The position numbers and the translations under genes were made by a program. Shown piece by piece: positions 33,688-41,502 of a stretch of DNA of 64,000 bases. The notes below the pieces were generated by a model. The model was not told where the DNA came from. It did no database searches and saw only the letters and a program-made list of their open reading frames with translations. Position 1 is the first letter of the stretch. Every line of letters begins with the position of its first letter. Origin of the DNA: Streptosporangium roseum DSM 43021 (GTDB taxonomy: Bacteria > Actinomycetota > Actinomycetes > Streptosporangiales > Streptosporangiaceae); contig NC_013595.1 in NCBI RefSeq assembly GCF_000024865.1, positions 5,952,001 to 6,016,000 of the forward strand, written 5' to 3'.

Positions 33688-33702
33688 TCAGGCCGTGGTG
33701 CC
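33661..33702. repeat. Three near-copies of a 14-base tandem repeat
   Basis: CAGGCCGTGACGGT (33661), CAGGCCGTGACAGT (33675) and CAGGCCGTGGTGCC (33689) follow each other without gap. The last copies overlap the SDR stop codon at 33688, so the tract changes the end of that gene by at most one residue. Confidence 0.7.
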
Positions 33703-34419
33703 CGCGTCGACGGTGATGGCGGCGCCGGTGATGTTCCGGCCGCCCTCACCCGCCAGATGGGCGACGGTGGCGGCGATGTCATCGGGGCTGCAGTAACGAT
33801 CCAGGGCGGTGTACCGTCGCTCCTCCGCCGCTTCCGGGCTGTCGGCCGGGTTCATCTCGGTGTCGGTCGAACCGGGATGGACGAGGTTGGCCGTGATCCC
33901 CCGCGGCCCCAGGTCCCTGGCAAGACCCTTGGTCAGGCCGATCAGCGCGGACTTGCTCATCGCGTAGAGCGTCCACCCCGGGTACGGCACGCGCTCGACG
34001 AAACTGCTGCCGATGCAGATGATCCGGCCCCCCGCCCCCATGTGCCGGGCGGCTGCCTGCGCCAGCACGAACGAGGCGCGGGCATGGATCGCGAGGGTGT
34101 TGTCGACCTCGGCCAGCGTCACCTCCTCCAGCGGCCCGAACGGGGCGATGCCGGCGCTGCTGACCACGATGTCGATCCGCCCGAACTCGGCGACCGTACG
34201 CTCGACCGCCGCGACCAGCGCACCGGCGTCGGCGGAATCCGCGGCCATGGCCAGCCCGCGGGCGCCGGCGGCCTCGATCTGCCCGACGACCTCCGCCGCC
34301 CGATCGGCCGAGCGGGCGTATGTGATCACCACGTCGGCGCCTTCGGCGGCCAGCCGTACGGCGATGGCGGCGCCGATCCCACGGCTCCCCCCGGTGACGA
34401 GCGCGACCCTGCGTCCCAT
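33688..34419 (-). CDS. Short-chain dehydrogenase/reductase
   Basis: A 243-residue classical SDR. The cofactor motif is TGGSRGIGAAIA near residue 10, VITYARSADR suggests NADPH, and VSSAGIAPFGP stands at the N-A-G position (here S-A-G). Catalytic Ser is in CIGSSFVE, and Tyr and Lys in YAMSKSALIGL. The closing GAAITVDAG is typical of FabG-like proteins. Substrate unknown. It is divergent from a TetR gene across 93 bases holding two palindromes, so it is the probable target of that regulator. Confidence 0.92.
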   Translation of the reverse strand: MGRRVALVTGGSRGIGAAIAVRLAAEGADVVITYARSADRAAEVVGQIEAAGARGLAMAADSADAGALVAAVERTVAEFGRIDIVVSSAGIAPFGPLEEVTLAEVDNTLAIHARASFVLAQAAARHMGAGGRIICIGSSFVERVPYPGWTLYAMSKSALIGLTKGLARDLGPRGITANLVHPGSTDTEMNPADSPEAAEERRYTALDRYCSPDDIAATVAHLAGEGGRNITGAAITVDAGTTA

Positions 34420-34434
34420 GACATCCCCCTTATA

Positions 34435-34476
34435 CGGAATCAATTCCGCTTGACCTTGAAGCGGAACCGGTTTCGC
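34435..34476. promoter_or_regulatory. Two related palindromes, candidate TetR operators
   Basis: CGGAATCAATTCCG (34435-34448) is a perfect palindrome. GCGGAACCGGTTTCGC (34461-34476) is an imperfect one with the same GCGGAA...TTC-GC arms. Both lie between the divergent SDR and TetR starts, 26 bases apart centre to centre. Confidence 0.65.
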
Positions 34477-34512
34477 TTGCAAGTTGTCCACTACCCTGTG
34501 ACCGTGAACGGC

Positions 34513-35085
34513 ATGACGAGCCCGCGCCGCGAGCGGGCCGACGCGGCGCGCAACCGGGTGAAGATCCTCACCGCCGCCGCCGAGATCGTCACCACTCACG
34601 GTGTCGAGGGGCTGTCGATGGCGGAGGTGGCCGCCGCCGCGGGAGTCGGCGTCGGCACGCTGTACCGCCGGTTCGGCGACCGTTCGGGGCTGGCCTACGC
34701 GCTCATCGACGAGCGGGAACGCGAGTTCCAGGCGGCCTTCATCGAGGGTCCGCCACCCCTCGGGCCCGGCGTCGAGGCGCCGGCCCGCATCCGCGCCTTC
34801 CTGCACGCCCTGACCGACCGGACCGTGGAGCAGCTGGATCTGCTGCTGATGGCCGAGACGGCGGCCCCGCTCGCCCGTTTCGGCGGCGCCTACGACGGCT
34901 ACCACGCACACCTGTCGATGCTCATCGCCCAGGCCAGACCCGGCGCCGACGCCTACGTCCTGGCCGACGCCCTGCTGGCCCCGCTGGCCGCCCCGCTGCT
35001 CGCGCACCGCCTGCGCGGCCGCGGGGTGACGGCCGAGCGCGTCAAGGCAGGACTGGACGGCCTGCTGGCCGGATTCACCACCTGA
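34513..35085 (+). CDS. TetR-family regulator, probable repressor of the divergent SDR gene
   Basis: 190 residues. The N-terminal DNA-binding domain (about 10-58) has the helix-turn-helix MAEVAAAAGVGVGTLYRRFGDRS. The C-terminal ligand-binding domain is of the TetR_C_33-like helical type. GTG at 34498 is an alternative start 5 codons upstream. It is divergent from the SDR gene with two operators in between, so it likely controls both. The ligand is unknown, plausibly a substrate of the reductase. Confidence 0.88.
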   Translation: MTSPRRERADAARNRVKILTAAAEIVTTHGVEGLSMAEVAAAAGVGVGTLYRRFGDRSGLAYALIDEREREFQAAFIEGPPPLGPGVEAPARIRAFLHALTDRTVEQLDLLLMAETAAPLARFGGAYDGYHAHLSMLIAQARPGADAYVLADALLAPLAAPLLAHRLRGRGVTAERVKAGLDGLLAGFTT

Positions 35086-35341
35086 GCATCCGGCGTTCCC
35101 CGACGGCCCAACGGCTGCTTTCGGACGGCCGGGGAGATCACCAGCGGCTGGGCGCAGGTCAGCGGCCTCTCTTCCGGGCTGTGCCCGAAGACCCTTACAG
35201 AAATCCTGACCTGCATATCCGATTGCCACAGGACCCCTTCTTGTGCGGAGCGGGCCGACCGGAGCCGGACACCGACGTCCCTTGACAGCACGCTTCCGGA
35301 TGAAAGGCTGAGGTTCTTCTCCCTGGTCAAGGAGGACCACG

Positions 35342-35995
35342 ATGACCGCGACGCCCCCCGAAGCCCTCACCTCAGACCCTGCGGCACCGCAGATCGCACA
35401 GTCGCTGGCAGAGATCCGCACCAAGGGCGCGGGCCTGTTCTCCCGGGCGCTGGTGATGGTCAACGGAGACCTCTCCTTCGACGAGGCGCACAGCTACAAG
35501 ACCCCGGTCGCGGGAGCGCGCTCCGGGGGGACGACGCGCTACTCCCTGACGGAGACCAAAGACGCCGGCCGCAGCTACCAGGGACGCGTCGACAAGGCGC
35601 AGGCGCGCATGTCCAAGCAGGACAGCGAGGTCGCCGTCCTGCAGGAAGCCTGGGACTGGATCGAGGCGCTTCATTCCTCATTCCCTCATGGCACCCACAT
35701 CCGGGTCGTGGTGGTCGGCAACATCGGGCCGTGCACCGGATGCAAGGCCCGCCTGAAGCTGTTCCGGCAGGACCTCATCGACGTGTTCGGGCCCGGGCGG
35801 GTGATCGTGGAAAGCGTCTACGACACCAGCCAGATGTTCATCACGAAGGACTACGAAGAGAAGTACGAGGACTACGAGACGGGGACCACGAGCACGGTCT
35901 CGACGACCTACGGATACGAGGGCGCGACGGTGGAGGCCCACAAGCTGCCGGGTGCTCCGCAGAGCGTGTCGTACTGGCTGTACCAGGTGGGGTAG
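35342..35995 (+). CDS. Deaminase-like protein of polymorphic-toxin type, stand-alone
   Basis: 217 residues, no signal peptide, no recognisable full-length family. Residues 94-134 look like the zinc site of the deaminase superfamily: D94-S-E96 starting a helix (DSEVAVLQEAWDWIEAL), then strand IRVVVVGNIG and P-C131-T-G-C134. Most deaminases have His or Cys where Asp94 stands; Asp is a rarer variant. The N-terminal 90 residues and the tyrosine-rich C-terminus (ITKDYEEKYEDYETG) are unassigned. Toxin-type deaminases of bacteria modify bases in DNA, RNA or nucleotides. ATG at 35342 follows AAGGAGG. A TTGACA lies at about 35283. Confidence 0.6.
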   Translation: MTATPPEALTSDPAAPQIAQSLAEIRTKGAGLFSRALVMVNGDLSFDEAHSYKTPVAGARSGGTTRYSLTETKDAGRSYQGRVDKAQARMSKQDSEVAVLQEAWDWIEALHSSFPHGTHIRVVVVGNIGPCTGCKARLKLFRQDLIDVFGPGRVIVESVYDTSQMFITKDYEEKYEDYETGTTSTVSTTYGYEGATVEAHKLPGAPQSVSYWLYQVG

Positions 35996-36000
35996 GCGGT

Positions 36001-36235
36001 GACGACGTCCACGAGGAGCCCGCCTTCCTGCAGCGGGTGGCGCAGCTGCGCGAGCAGGAGGCCGACCGGCGCGACTTCGCCCGCCACGTCGACGACCGGG
36101 TGGCGGAGCTGATCCGCGCCGATGCCCGCCATCCCGCTCACCGGCGCCCGCGCGGCCCGCGCCACCGCCGGCTTCGGCTGGTCCTCCGCCCTCTTCCTCG
36201 ACCTGGCCACGCATCGGATGCCGCCCGGACGGTAG
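36001..36235 (+). pseudogene. Possible decayed small gene after the deaminase-like gene
   Basis: Directly after the deaminase stop the +1 frame reads a coding-like helix (EEPAFLQRVAQLREQEADRR ... DDRVAELIRAD), without a usable start. From 36122 another frame gives MPAIPLTGARAARATAGFG and ends PPGR with a stop at 36235. Together they look like one small gene broken by a frameshift near 36120. A link with the deaminase, for example as partner, is only suggested by adjacency. Confidence 0.35.
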
Positions 36236-36319
36236 GGCGCTCGCGTCACGCCGGCGCGGCGGGACGGGCCACCTCCCCGCCGCGCCGGATCATCGTTCCT
36301 CGCACGGGGAGGAGCTTGG

Positions 36320-37093
36320 TCAGCGGCGATGCCCGCGGGCACGCGCGACCAGGACGGCGGCCGCGGCGAGGAGCCACAGCTGGACGGCGGTGACCCCGAC
36401 GCTGGTCAGCGCCCCGGCGTCCACCCCGGCCAGCTCGGCCAGCGGGAGCGCCGACGCCACGACGACAGCCGCGCCGAACCAGGTCAGCCAGGTGGGCGCG
36501 AGCTCACGGGTCGCGATCACGGCGCAGGCCACCGCGGCGGCGCCGAGCGCGGAGACGCCGAGCAGCTCGCCGATCCCGCCGCCGAAGTCGTTCACCGCCT
36601 GGAACTGGACGGACAGGACTCGCCGCAGCGCCGGGTCGGCCCCGGCCCAGCTCTCCGCCAGCGCCGGCATCACGGTGAGCCAGCGCAGAATCCCTATCCC
36701 CCGGGCGAGTGCGGAGACGGCGGCCAGGATCACGGCGATTCGGGCGACCGGACGCAGCCGCCCCTCGGGGCCGGCGAGGACGGTGACCAGTGCGGCGATC
36801 ACCGGAAGGAACAGCAGGGAGTAGGCCAGGTAGACCAGGTACCCCAGGCGCAGCGCCGTCTCGTTCCCGGCCACCAGCGGCAGGGTGACGGCGGCGGGCT
36901 CGTCGAGGCCCTGCGGCCAGTTCACGGCCTGGCCCAGCACGACCACCGGAACGAAGATCAGCAGTCCTTCGACCGCCAGAAGCGCCGCGGCACCCATGAT
37001 CCGGCGCCGGGAGCGGCCGGGCCCCGGACCTGCGGCACCGGCGGCTGGAGCGGGCGAGGTGAGGGTGCCGGGCGAGCCGGCTACGGCGTTCAT
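36320..37093 (-). CDS. DUF4386-like membrane protein
   Basis: 257 residues with about six membrane helices after a 30-residue proline/alanine-rich N-terminus. The LRLGYLVYLAYSLLFLPVIAAL and FGGGIGELLGVSALG segments resemble DUF4386-type integral membrane proteins. No catalytic motif is seen. ATG at 37093 follows GGAGG at 8 bases. It is divergent from a TetR gene with a perfect 6-3-6 palindrome between them and is thus its probable target. Confidence 0.75.
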   Translation of the reverse strand: MNAVAGSPGTLTSPAPAAGAAGPGPGRSRRRIMGAAALLAVEGLLIFVPVVVLGQAVNWPQGLDEPAAVTLPLVAGNETALRLGYLVYLAYSLLFLPVIAALVTVLAGPEGRLRPVARIAVILAAVSALARGIGILRWLTVMPALAESWAGADPALRRVLSVQFQAVNDFGGGIGELLGVSALGAAAVACAVIATRELAPTWLTWFGAAVVVASALPLAELAGVDAGALTSVGVTAVQLWLLAAAAVLVARARGHRR

Positions 37094-37144
37094 TGTCGCT
37101 ACCTCCTGGAGGTTCGTCTGGCTACTCGAACAACGGTAGTTTTA

Positions 37145-37159
37145 ACTAACACTGTTAGT
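37145..37159. promoter_or_regulatory. TetR operator-like palindrome ACTAAC-ACT-GTTAGT
   Basis: A perfect 6-bp inverted repeat with a 3-base spacer in an AT-rich stretch between the membrane-protein gene (start 37093) and the TetR gene (start 37281). A further TGTTAGA half-site follows at about 37170. ACTAACA-type arms are usual in operators of TetR proteins. Confidence 0.65.
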
Positions 37160-37280
37160 CAATCCAGATGTTGTTAGACTTTGAGCGGCGCGGCCGGGGG
37201 CGGCGAGGGCACAGGTTTCCGGTCGCCTCGCCGCGACCATCCGAGGCGCCGGCCCGGGCCCGTTCGAAAGGTGATCGACA

Positions 37281-38006
37281 GTGAGCGAAGTCCCAGCTCG
37301 GCAAGGTTCTCTGCGCGAGAGGAAACGGGCGGCGACGATCGACGAGATCAAGTCCGTCGCCATCGACCAGCTCGCCGCCGACTCGGGCCAGATGACACTG
37401 CGCGGGGTCGCGCGAGAGGTGGGCCTGACCGTCCAGTCGCTCTACAACTACTTCCCGAGCAGGGAGGATCTGATCACCGCCCTGGTCGCCGACGCGCACA
37501 ACGCGCTGGCGGACGCGATCCAGGCGGCCGGACGGGAGCACCGGGCGCTGCCCGCGCCCGAGCGGCTGGTGCAGGTCGCCCTGACCTACCGCCGGTGGGC
37601 GGTCGAGCACCGGGCCCGCTTCCTGCTGATCTACGGAACACCCGTCCCCGGCTACCGGGCGCCCGAGGAAGGGCCGACCACCGGCGCCGCACGCAGGCTC
37701 GGCGCCACGTTGATCGAGGTGGTCTTCGGCGACTGGAGCGCGGCCGAGATGGCCGGGATCCGCCGGCCCGGCGAGGACGCCCGGCCGGCCTCGGTGCTCG
37801 CCACCGCCGCCGAACTGCTCTCCCCCGGGATGCCGCCTGCCGCGTTCGGGCTCGGCCTCGACCTGTGGGGACGAATCCACGGGCTGGTGATGCTGGAGAT
37901 CCTCGGCCACCTGCCGTGGCTGGGCCCGGACGCCGAGGCCAACTACCGCGACGCCATGACCCGGGCCGCGGCCGACGTGCAGCGCGTCCGCGAGCACGGC
38001 GCATAG
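37281..38006 (+). CDS. TetR-family regulator with WHG-type C-terminal domain
   Basis: 241 residues. The DNA-binding domain (about 12-60) has MTLRGVAREVGLTVQSLYNYFPSREDL. The C-terminal half contains LWGRIHGLVMLEI, the W-H-G-like motif of TetR_C_33 regulators. GTG at 37281 is used. The palindrome at 37145-37159 between it and the divergent membrane-protein gene is the probable operator for both. Confidence 0.9.
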   Translation: MSEVPARQGSLRERKRAATIDEIKSVAIDQLAADSGQMTLRGVAREVGLTVQSLYNYFPSREDLITALVADAHNALADAIQAAGREHRALPAPERLVQVALTYRRWAVEHRARFLLIYGTPVPGYRAPEEGPTTGAARRLGATLIEVVFGDWSAAEMAGIRRPGEDARPASVLATAAELLSPGMPPAAFGLGLDLWGRIHGLVMLEILGHLPWLGPDAEANYRDAMTRAAADVQRVREHGA

Positions 38007-38182
38007 CCCCCCGCCCGCGGCCGTCGCGCCCGGCCGGGGCGAGGGGTTTTCACCGGACGCCCTCGGGCCGCCCTACGTCCGGCCCCCTTCGGCGTTCTTC
38101 TCCCGAACGTGACCTCAGCCGCCATGTAGCGGTGAGGTCTTGTTCTCGGAAGCGCTGAGCTGGGACTTCACGTCGGAATCAC

Positions 38183-38227
38183 CCGTGTTCCCGGAAGTCG
38201 GTAGCGTCTCCGCTTCCGGGAACACGG
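38183..38227. repeat. Perfect 15-bp inverted repeat
   Basis: Arms CCGTGTTCCCGGAAG and its exact complement flank a 15-base spacer. It lies between the TetR gene stop (177 bases upstream) and the IS remnant. It could be a terminator hairpin or an inserted small repeat; nothing else explains it. Confidence 0.7.
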
Positions 38228-38262
38228 TCTTCTTGGAACCTCGGTGACCTGCACTGATCAGC

Positions 38263-38470
38263 TCACTTTGGGGCTGGGGACACCTTCGGGAGCGGAGGGC
38301 CGATCCCGTCGATGAGCTGGCGTTTCGTCCACTTTGGTGGCCTACCTGGCTTCTTTCCCACCGGTGGTAACGGCTCCGGTACCGCCCACTGAGCGGCGGT
38401 CAAATCACCACGACTCGCCCAAAGATCATTGCAGAAGTGGATCACCTAAGTGATCACTTCTGCACGCATG
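38263..38470 (-). mobile_element. IS5-family transposase remnant, N-terminal piece only
   Basis: The minus strand encodes SRGDLTAAQWAVPEPLPP and GKKPGRPPKWTKRQLIDGI, the N-terminal 45 residues of the same IS5-type transposase as the remnant at 2.9-3.2 kb, then leaves the family and stops. Upstream (about 38440-38470) an imperfect inverted repeat with GCAGAAGT arms marks the element's left side and is related to the bases before the other remnant. The rest of the transposase is absent. Confidence 0.8.
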
Positions 38471-38697
38471 AGGCTCTTCCAACCTGATGGCGCAGATCCT
38501 CAGGGGTGCGGGCCGCGGCGGATCAGAGCGAGAAGAGGTTGCCGGCAGGACCGCGGGGGCTCAGGGTTTCAGACGACCTACAGCGGTCTGCATGCGGCGG
38601 TCAGACCGCTGAAAGCGGATTGCAGGCGGTCGGCCTGTCAATGGTGACGCAAGCCCACAGGGCCTGAACGGTTCACACCATCGCATGGGAGACCCCG

Positions 38698-39165
38698 ATG
38701 AACCGCACCATCCGCACCCTGCTCGGAGTCACCGCCACCGCCACCGCCGCCGCCGCCATCGTCGCCCTGGGCGTCCCGGCCCTCGGCGCCGCCGCGAACG
38801 CGTCGGCCACGTCCGCCGCGGGCGTCACCAGCACGGTCTCCGCCGGCGCCGTCGACGGCCTCAAGCAGGCCCAGCCCTTCCTGTTCACCTACACCTTCAA
38901 CGGCCGCCTCAAGGTCGCCGGCGGCAACTTCACCGTCGGCCGCCGGGTCTACCTGGTCGTCAAGTACAACACCGGCCGGACGGCGTTCTCCAGGTGGGAG
39001 ACCGCCCGGACGCACTCCATCACTCCCGGCGGGGCCGTCTACGTGGAGACGACGATCGCCGCTCCCTGCGCCGGGGGTACGAACGGGTACGCCCGCGGCT
39101 ACGACGACGCCACCAGGACGTGGTCCCCTCGGCTGGCGGTGGCGATCTGCCAGCGGATCGACTGA
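38698..39165 (+). CDS. Secreted protein of unknown function
   Basis: 155 residues: an Ala-rich signal peptide (1-about 37, cleavage near ANA-SA) and a small beta-rich domain (about 58-155) with two cysteines (AAPCAGG and AICQRID) likely forming a disulfide. The YTFNGRLKVAGGNFTVGRRV segment suggests repeated beta-hairpins. I do not recognise the family. ATG at 38698 follows GGGAG at 7 bases. It stands alone after the IS remnant. Confidence 0.7.
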   Translation: MNRTIRTLLGVTATATAAAAIVALGVPALGAAANASATSAAGVTSTVSAGAVDGLKQAQPFLFTYTFNGRLKVAGGNFTVGRRVYLVVKYNTGRTAFSRWETARTHSITPGGAVYVETTIAAPCAGGTNGYARGYDDATRTWSPRLAVAICQRID

Positions 39166-39223
39166 CCCGTGCCGTGCCCTTTCGTATCCGGGGAGGCGGG
39201 CGTTTCCCTCACCTCCGGGCCTC

Positions 39224-39251
39224 TTGACTGACTGGTCATTCATTTTAAACT
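39224..39251 (+). promoter_or_regulatory. Promoter of the small secreted-protein gene
   Basis: TTGACT (39224-39229) and TAAACT (39246-39251) with a 16-base spacer, 35 bases before the ATG, in a locally AT-rich stretch. This fits a housekeeping-sigma promoter. Confidence 0.55.
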
Positions 39252-39285
39252 GAATAATCAATCCGCCCTTGATCAAAGGAGCCCC

Positions 39286-39519
39286 ATGAAAAACGGACGC
39301 CGTCTCGTCATCGCCTCGTTACTGGCCTCCGCCTGGTTGCTCCCCGTCAGCACTCCCGCCCACGCCGAGGCTCAGTGCTATCAGATCTTCAACAACAACT
39401 ACAATGTCCTCCGCGATCAGGGCTGGAGCCACGAAAGGGCCTTCGCGTCCGCGCTCGCCACTTACGACGAATGCCGGGCCAACAACGACAGCCCCGAGAC
39501 GGACATCCCGGCGGGGTGA
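39286..39519 (+). CDS. Small secreted protein, 77 residues
   Basis: A clear signal peptide (MKNGRRLVIASLLASAWLLP, cleavage likely after AHA) precedes a mature part of about 50 residues with two cysteines (Cys31 in EAQCYQ and Cys63 in DECRAN), asparagine-rich and acidic at its end. The two cysteines probably form one disulfide. No family is recognised. ATG at 39286 follows AAAGGAG, and a good promoter lies upstream, so this is likely a real, well expressed gene. Confidence 0.7.
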   Translation: MKNGRRLVIASLLASAWLLPVSTPAHAEAQCYQIFNNNYNVLRDQGWSHERAFASALATYDECRANNDSPETDIPAG

Positions 39520-40041
39520 TATGACGGAACCGGAACGCACATCAGACCGGTTCGATAAGCCCGGGAAGGAATCGCCCGCCGATGTCGGCGCGCCTTGATC
39601 CTGCTTTTCACCGGGCAACCGAGAAAGTCTTTGTGATGTGAAACCTTCTCCCGCGAAGGTTTCACATGTCGCCTGCAGCCGGCTCTTCGGCCATGGAAGT
39701 CATCGCATCCCCACGGGCCCGGCCGGGCTCCCGCAGAACTTCCGCCGCACGAGGCGTTCCCGTCGGACCGGATTCCGGCCACGCGGCACGCGCTTCCGGC
39801 GACGGCGCGAGCGGCGGGTGATCCCCGGCCCGCAGGCGTGGAGCCCGCGGTGACGAGACGCCCGCCGCGAGAGCCCCGGCTCCTCCGGGGCGCCGAGCCC
39901 GCACGACCGCGATGTCGAGACGTCGAGGATCACGGCCATGGCGAGCCCGGCCGCAGACGGGAAACGGCCGGCGCGACGGGGCCTCGGGGCGTTCCATCTG
40001 CCCCGGGGCCAGTTTCTCCATTCTGGGATACTGTCTCACAT
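39520..40041. other. Intergenic with a strong hairpin
   Basis: 522 bases. A perfect 13-bp hairpin at 39636-39667 (arm ATGTGAAACCTTC, loop TCCCGC) may end the upstream transcript. The stretch 39700-40000 is open in several frames but arginine-rich and unlike any family. The end holds the promoter of the XRE-cupin gene. Confidence 0.5.
39636..39667. terminator. 13-bp perfect hairpin
   Basis: Arms ATGTGAAACCTTC (39636-39648) and GAAGGTTTCACAT (39655-39667) with a 6-base loop, about 120 bases after the small secreted-protein gene. The stem is less GC-rich than the local background, so an operator role is also possible. Confidence 0.55.
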
Positions 40042-40638
40042 ATGAGAAATGCGGAGGAGGCCACGCTCCAGAGCCCCGGTTCCGAGCAGGTGGAGGCCCG
40101 CCTGGCGGATCGGCTCGCACAGCTGCGGGTGGAGCGCGGCTGGTCACTGGAGGAGCTGGCACAGCGCACGGGCGTGAGCCGCTCGACGCTGTCACGGCTG
40201 GAGCGGATGGAGATCAGTCCGACGGCGGCGATGCTGGGCAAGCTGTGCGCGGCGTACGGGCGGACGATGTCGCAGCTCCTGGCCGAGGCGGAGGCGGAGC
40301 CGCCGCAGACGGTGCGGGCCGACCGGCAGGTGGTGTGGCGGGATGAGACCTCGGGCTTCACCCGGCGGTCGGTGTCCCCACCCCACCCCGGGCTGCGCGG
40401 CGAGATCGTCGAGGGTGTTCTGCGACCGGGCGCGGACATCTCATACGACGGACCGCCCGTGCCGGGCCTGGAGCAGCACATCTGGGTGCTGGAGGGTGTG
40501 CTGGAGGTCACCACGGGCGGCGGCGTGCACGAGATCCGGGCAGGAGACTGCCTGCGTTTCCGGTTGTGGGACCGGTCGCGGTTCCACTGCCCGGGCCCCG
40601 ACCCGGTCCGCTACGCCCTGATGATCGTCCTACCGTGA
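40042..40638 (+). CDS. XRE-family regulator with C-terminal cupin domain
   Basis: 198 residues: a helix-turn-helix of the XRE class (about 20-78; LEELAQRTGVSRSTLSRLER) and a cupin sensor domain (about 120-198; PGLEQHIWVLEGVLEV and HEIRAGDCLRFR). This architecture regulates small-molecule metabolism. A TACTGT hexamer ends 7 bases before the ATG and no ribosome-binding site is seen, so the transcript is probably leaderless. TCTCA-CATA-TGAGA overlaps the start and could be its own operator. A GNAT gene follows 200 bases later. Confidence 0.88.
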   Translation: MRNAEEATLQSPGSEQVEARLADRLAQLRVERGWSLEELAQRTGVSRSTLSRLERMEISPTAAMLGKLCAAYGRTMSQLLAEAEAEPPQTVRADRQVVWRDETSGFTRRSVSPPHPGLRGEIVEGVLRPGADISYDGPPVPGLEQHIWVLEGVLEVTTGGGVHEIRAGDCLRFRLWDRSRFHCPGPDPVRYALMIVLP

Positions 40639-40669
40639 GCGGCGTACGCCCTGATGATCGTCCTACCGT
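40612..40669. repeat. 33-base tandem duplication at the end of the XRE-cupin gene
   Basis: The 25 bases from 40612 to 40636 (encoding the final YALMIVLP region) recur exactly at 40645-40669. The first copy ends in the stop codon; the second copy is followed by different bases. A recent local duplication is the simplest reading. Confidence 0.85.
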
Positions 40670-40838
40670 ACGCGGCGCGGACGGCGTGCCGGGCTCGGCC
40701 CCGCACCTCCGCGGTGCCTCCGGTCCCGGACCCGCTGCTTGATCACCGGCCGCCTCCGATCCGCGGCCGTACCCCGTCACCCTGCACGCTCCCGGCCTCC
40801 CCCGCGGACGACCTCTCCCGCGCATGACAAGGAATCCC

Positions 40839-41363
40839 ATGTTGCACCACACCATCACCCGCCTGCCCGCCGAGGACTTCCACGACAGTGTGAAGGGCCT
40901 GGCCGGCCTCCTCGCCGACGTCGTCGCCGACGGCTCCTCCCTCGGTTTCCTGTTCCCCTTCGACCAGGACGAAGCGGCGGCCTGGTGGCACACCCGGCAG
41001 CCCGCCGTGTCCGACGGCAGCCTCGCCGTCTGGGTCGCCCACGGGCCCGGCGGCATCGTCGGCACCGTCAGCCTCGCCCTGGAGCGCAAGCCCAACGGCC
41101 GGCATCGCGCCGAGATCGTCAAGCTCATGGTCCACCGCGACGCCCGTGGCCAGGGCCTGGCCCGCGCACTCCTCGCCACCGCCGAGCAGGCCGCCGCCCG
41201 GGCCGGAGTCACCCTCCTGCTCCTGGACACCGTGACCGGCAGCGCCGCCGACCATCTCTACCTCGCCGCCGGCTGGACCCGCTACGGCATCGTCCCCGGC
41301 TACGCCGTCGACCCTGCCGGCTCCCCCGAAGACTGCAGTTTCCACTACAAGCAGCTCGCCTGA
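40839..41363 (+). CDS. GNAT-family N-acetyltransferase
   Basis: 174 residues. The acetyl-CoA motif is VKLMVHRDARGQGLARALLATAEQ (R-G-Q-G-L-A), and the fold ends with the strand-helix LYLAAGWTRYGIVPGYA. The N-terminus resembles the uncharacterised small-molecule acetyltransferases near XRE-cupin regulators, such as the one just upstream, which may control it. ATG at 40839 is preferred to ATG at 40824 because AAGGAA precedes it at 7 bases. Confidence 0.88.
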   Translation: MLHHTITRLPAEDFHDSVKGLAGLLADVVADGSSLGFLFPFDQDEAAAWWHTRQPAVSDGSLAVWVAHGPGGIVGTVSLALERKPNGRHRAEIVKLMVHRDARGQGLARALLATAEQAAARAGVTLLLLDTVTGSAADHLYLAAGWTRYGIVPGYAVDPAGSPEDCSFHYKQLA

Positions 41364-41502
41364 GCTCCCGCCCGGACCACCGCATCGGGCCGATGCCCCG
41401 GCGCGGAAAGTCCTTCGGGAACGGAACGGCCGGTCATACCCCACTGCGCGGGAACACGCCCGCCCGCGCCGCTGGCCGTTCCATCCCCTCCCCGCGGATC
41501 CC

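Noticed and set aside
33594..35463. A 591-codon minus-strand frame extending the SDR gene upstream
   Set aside because: The SDR starts naturally at 34419 with its Rossmann motif; the upstream part is antisense to the TetR gene.
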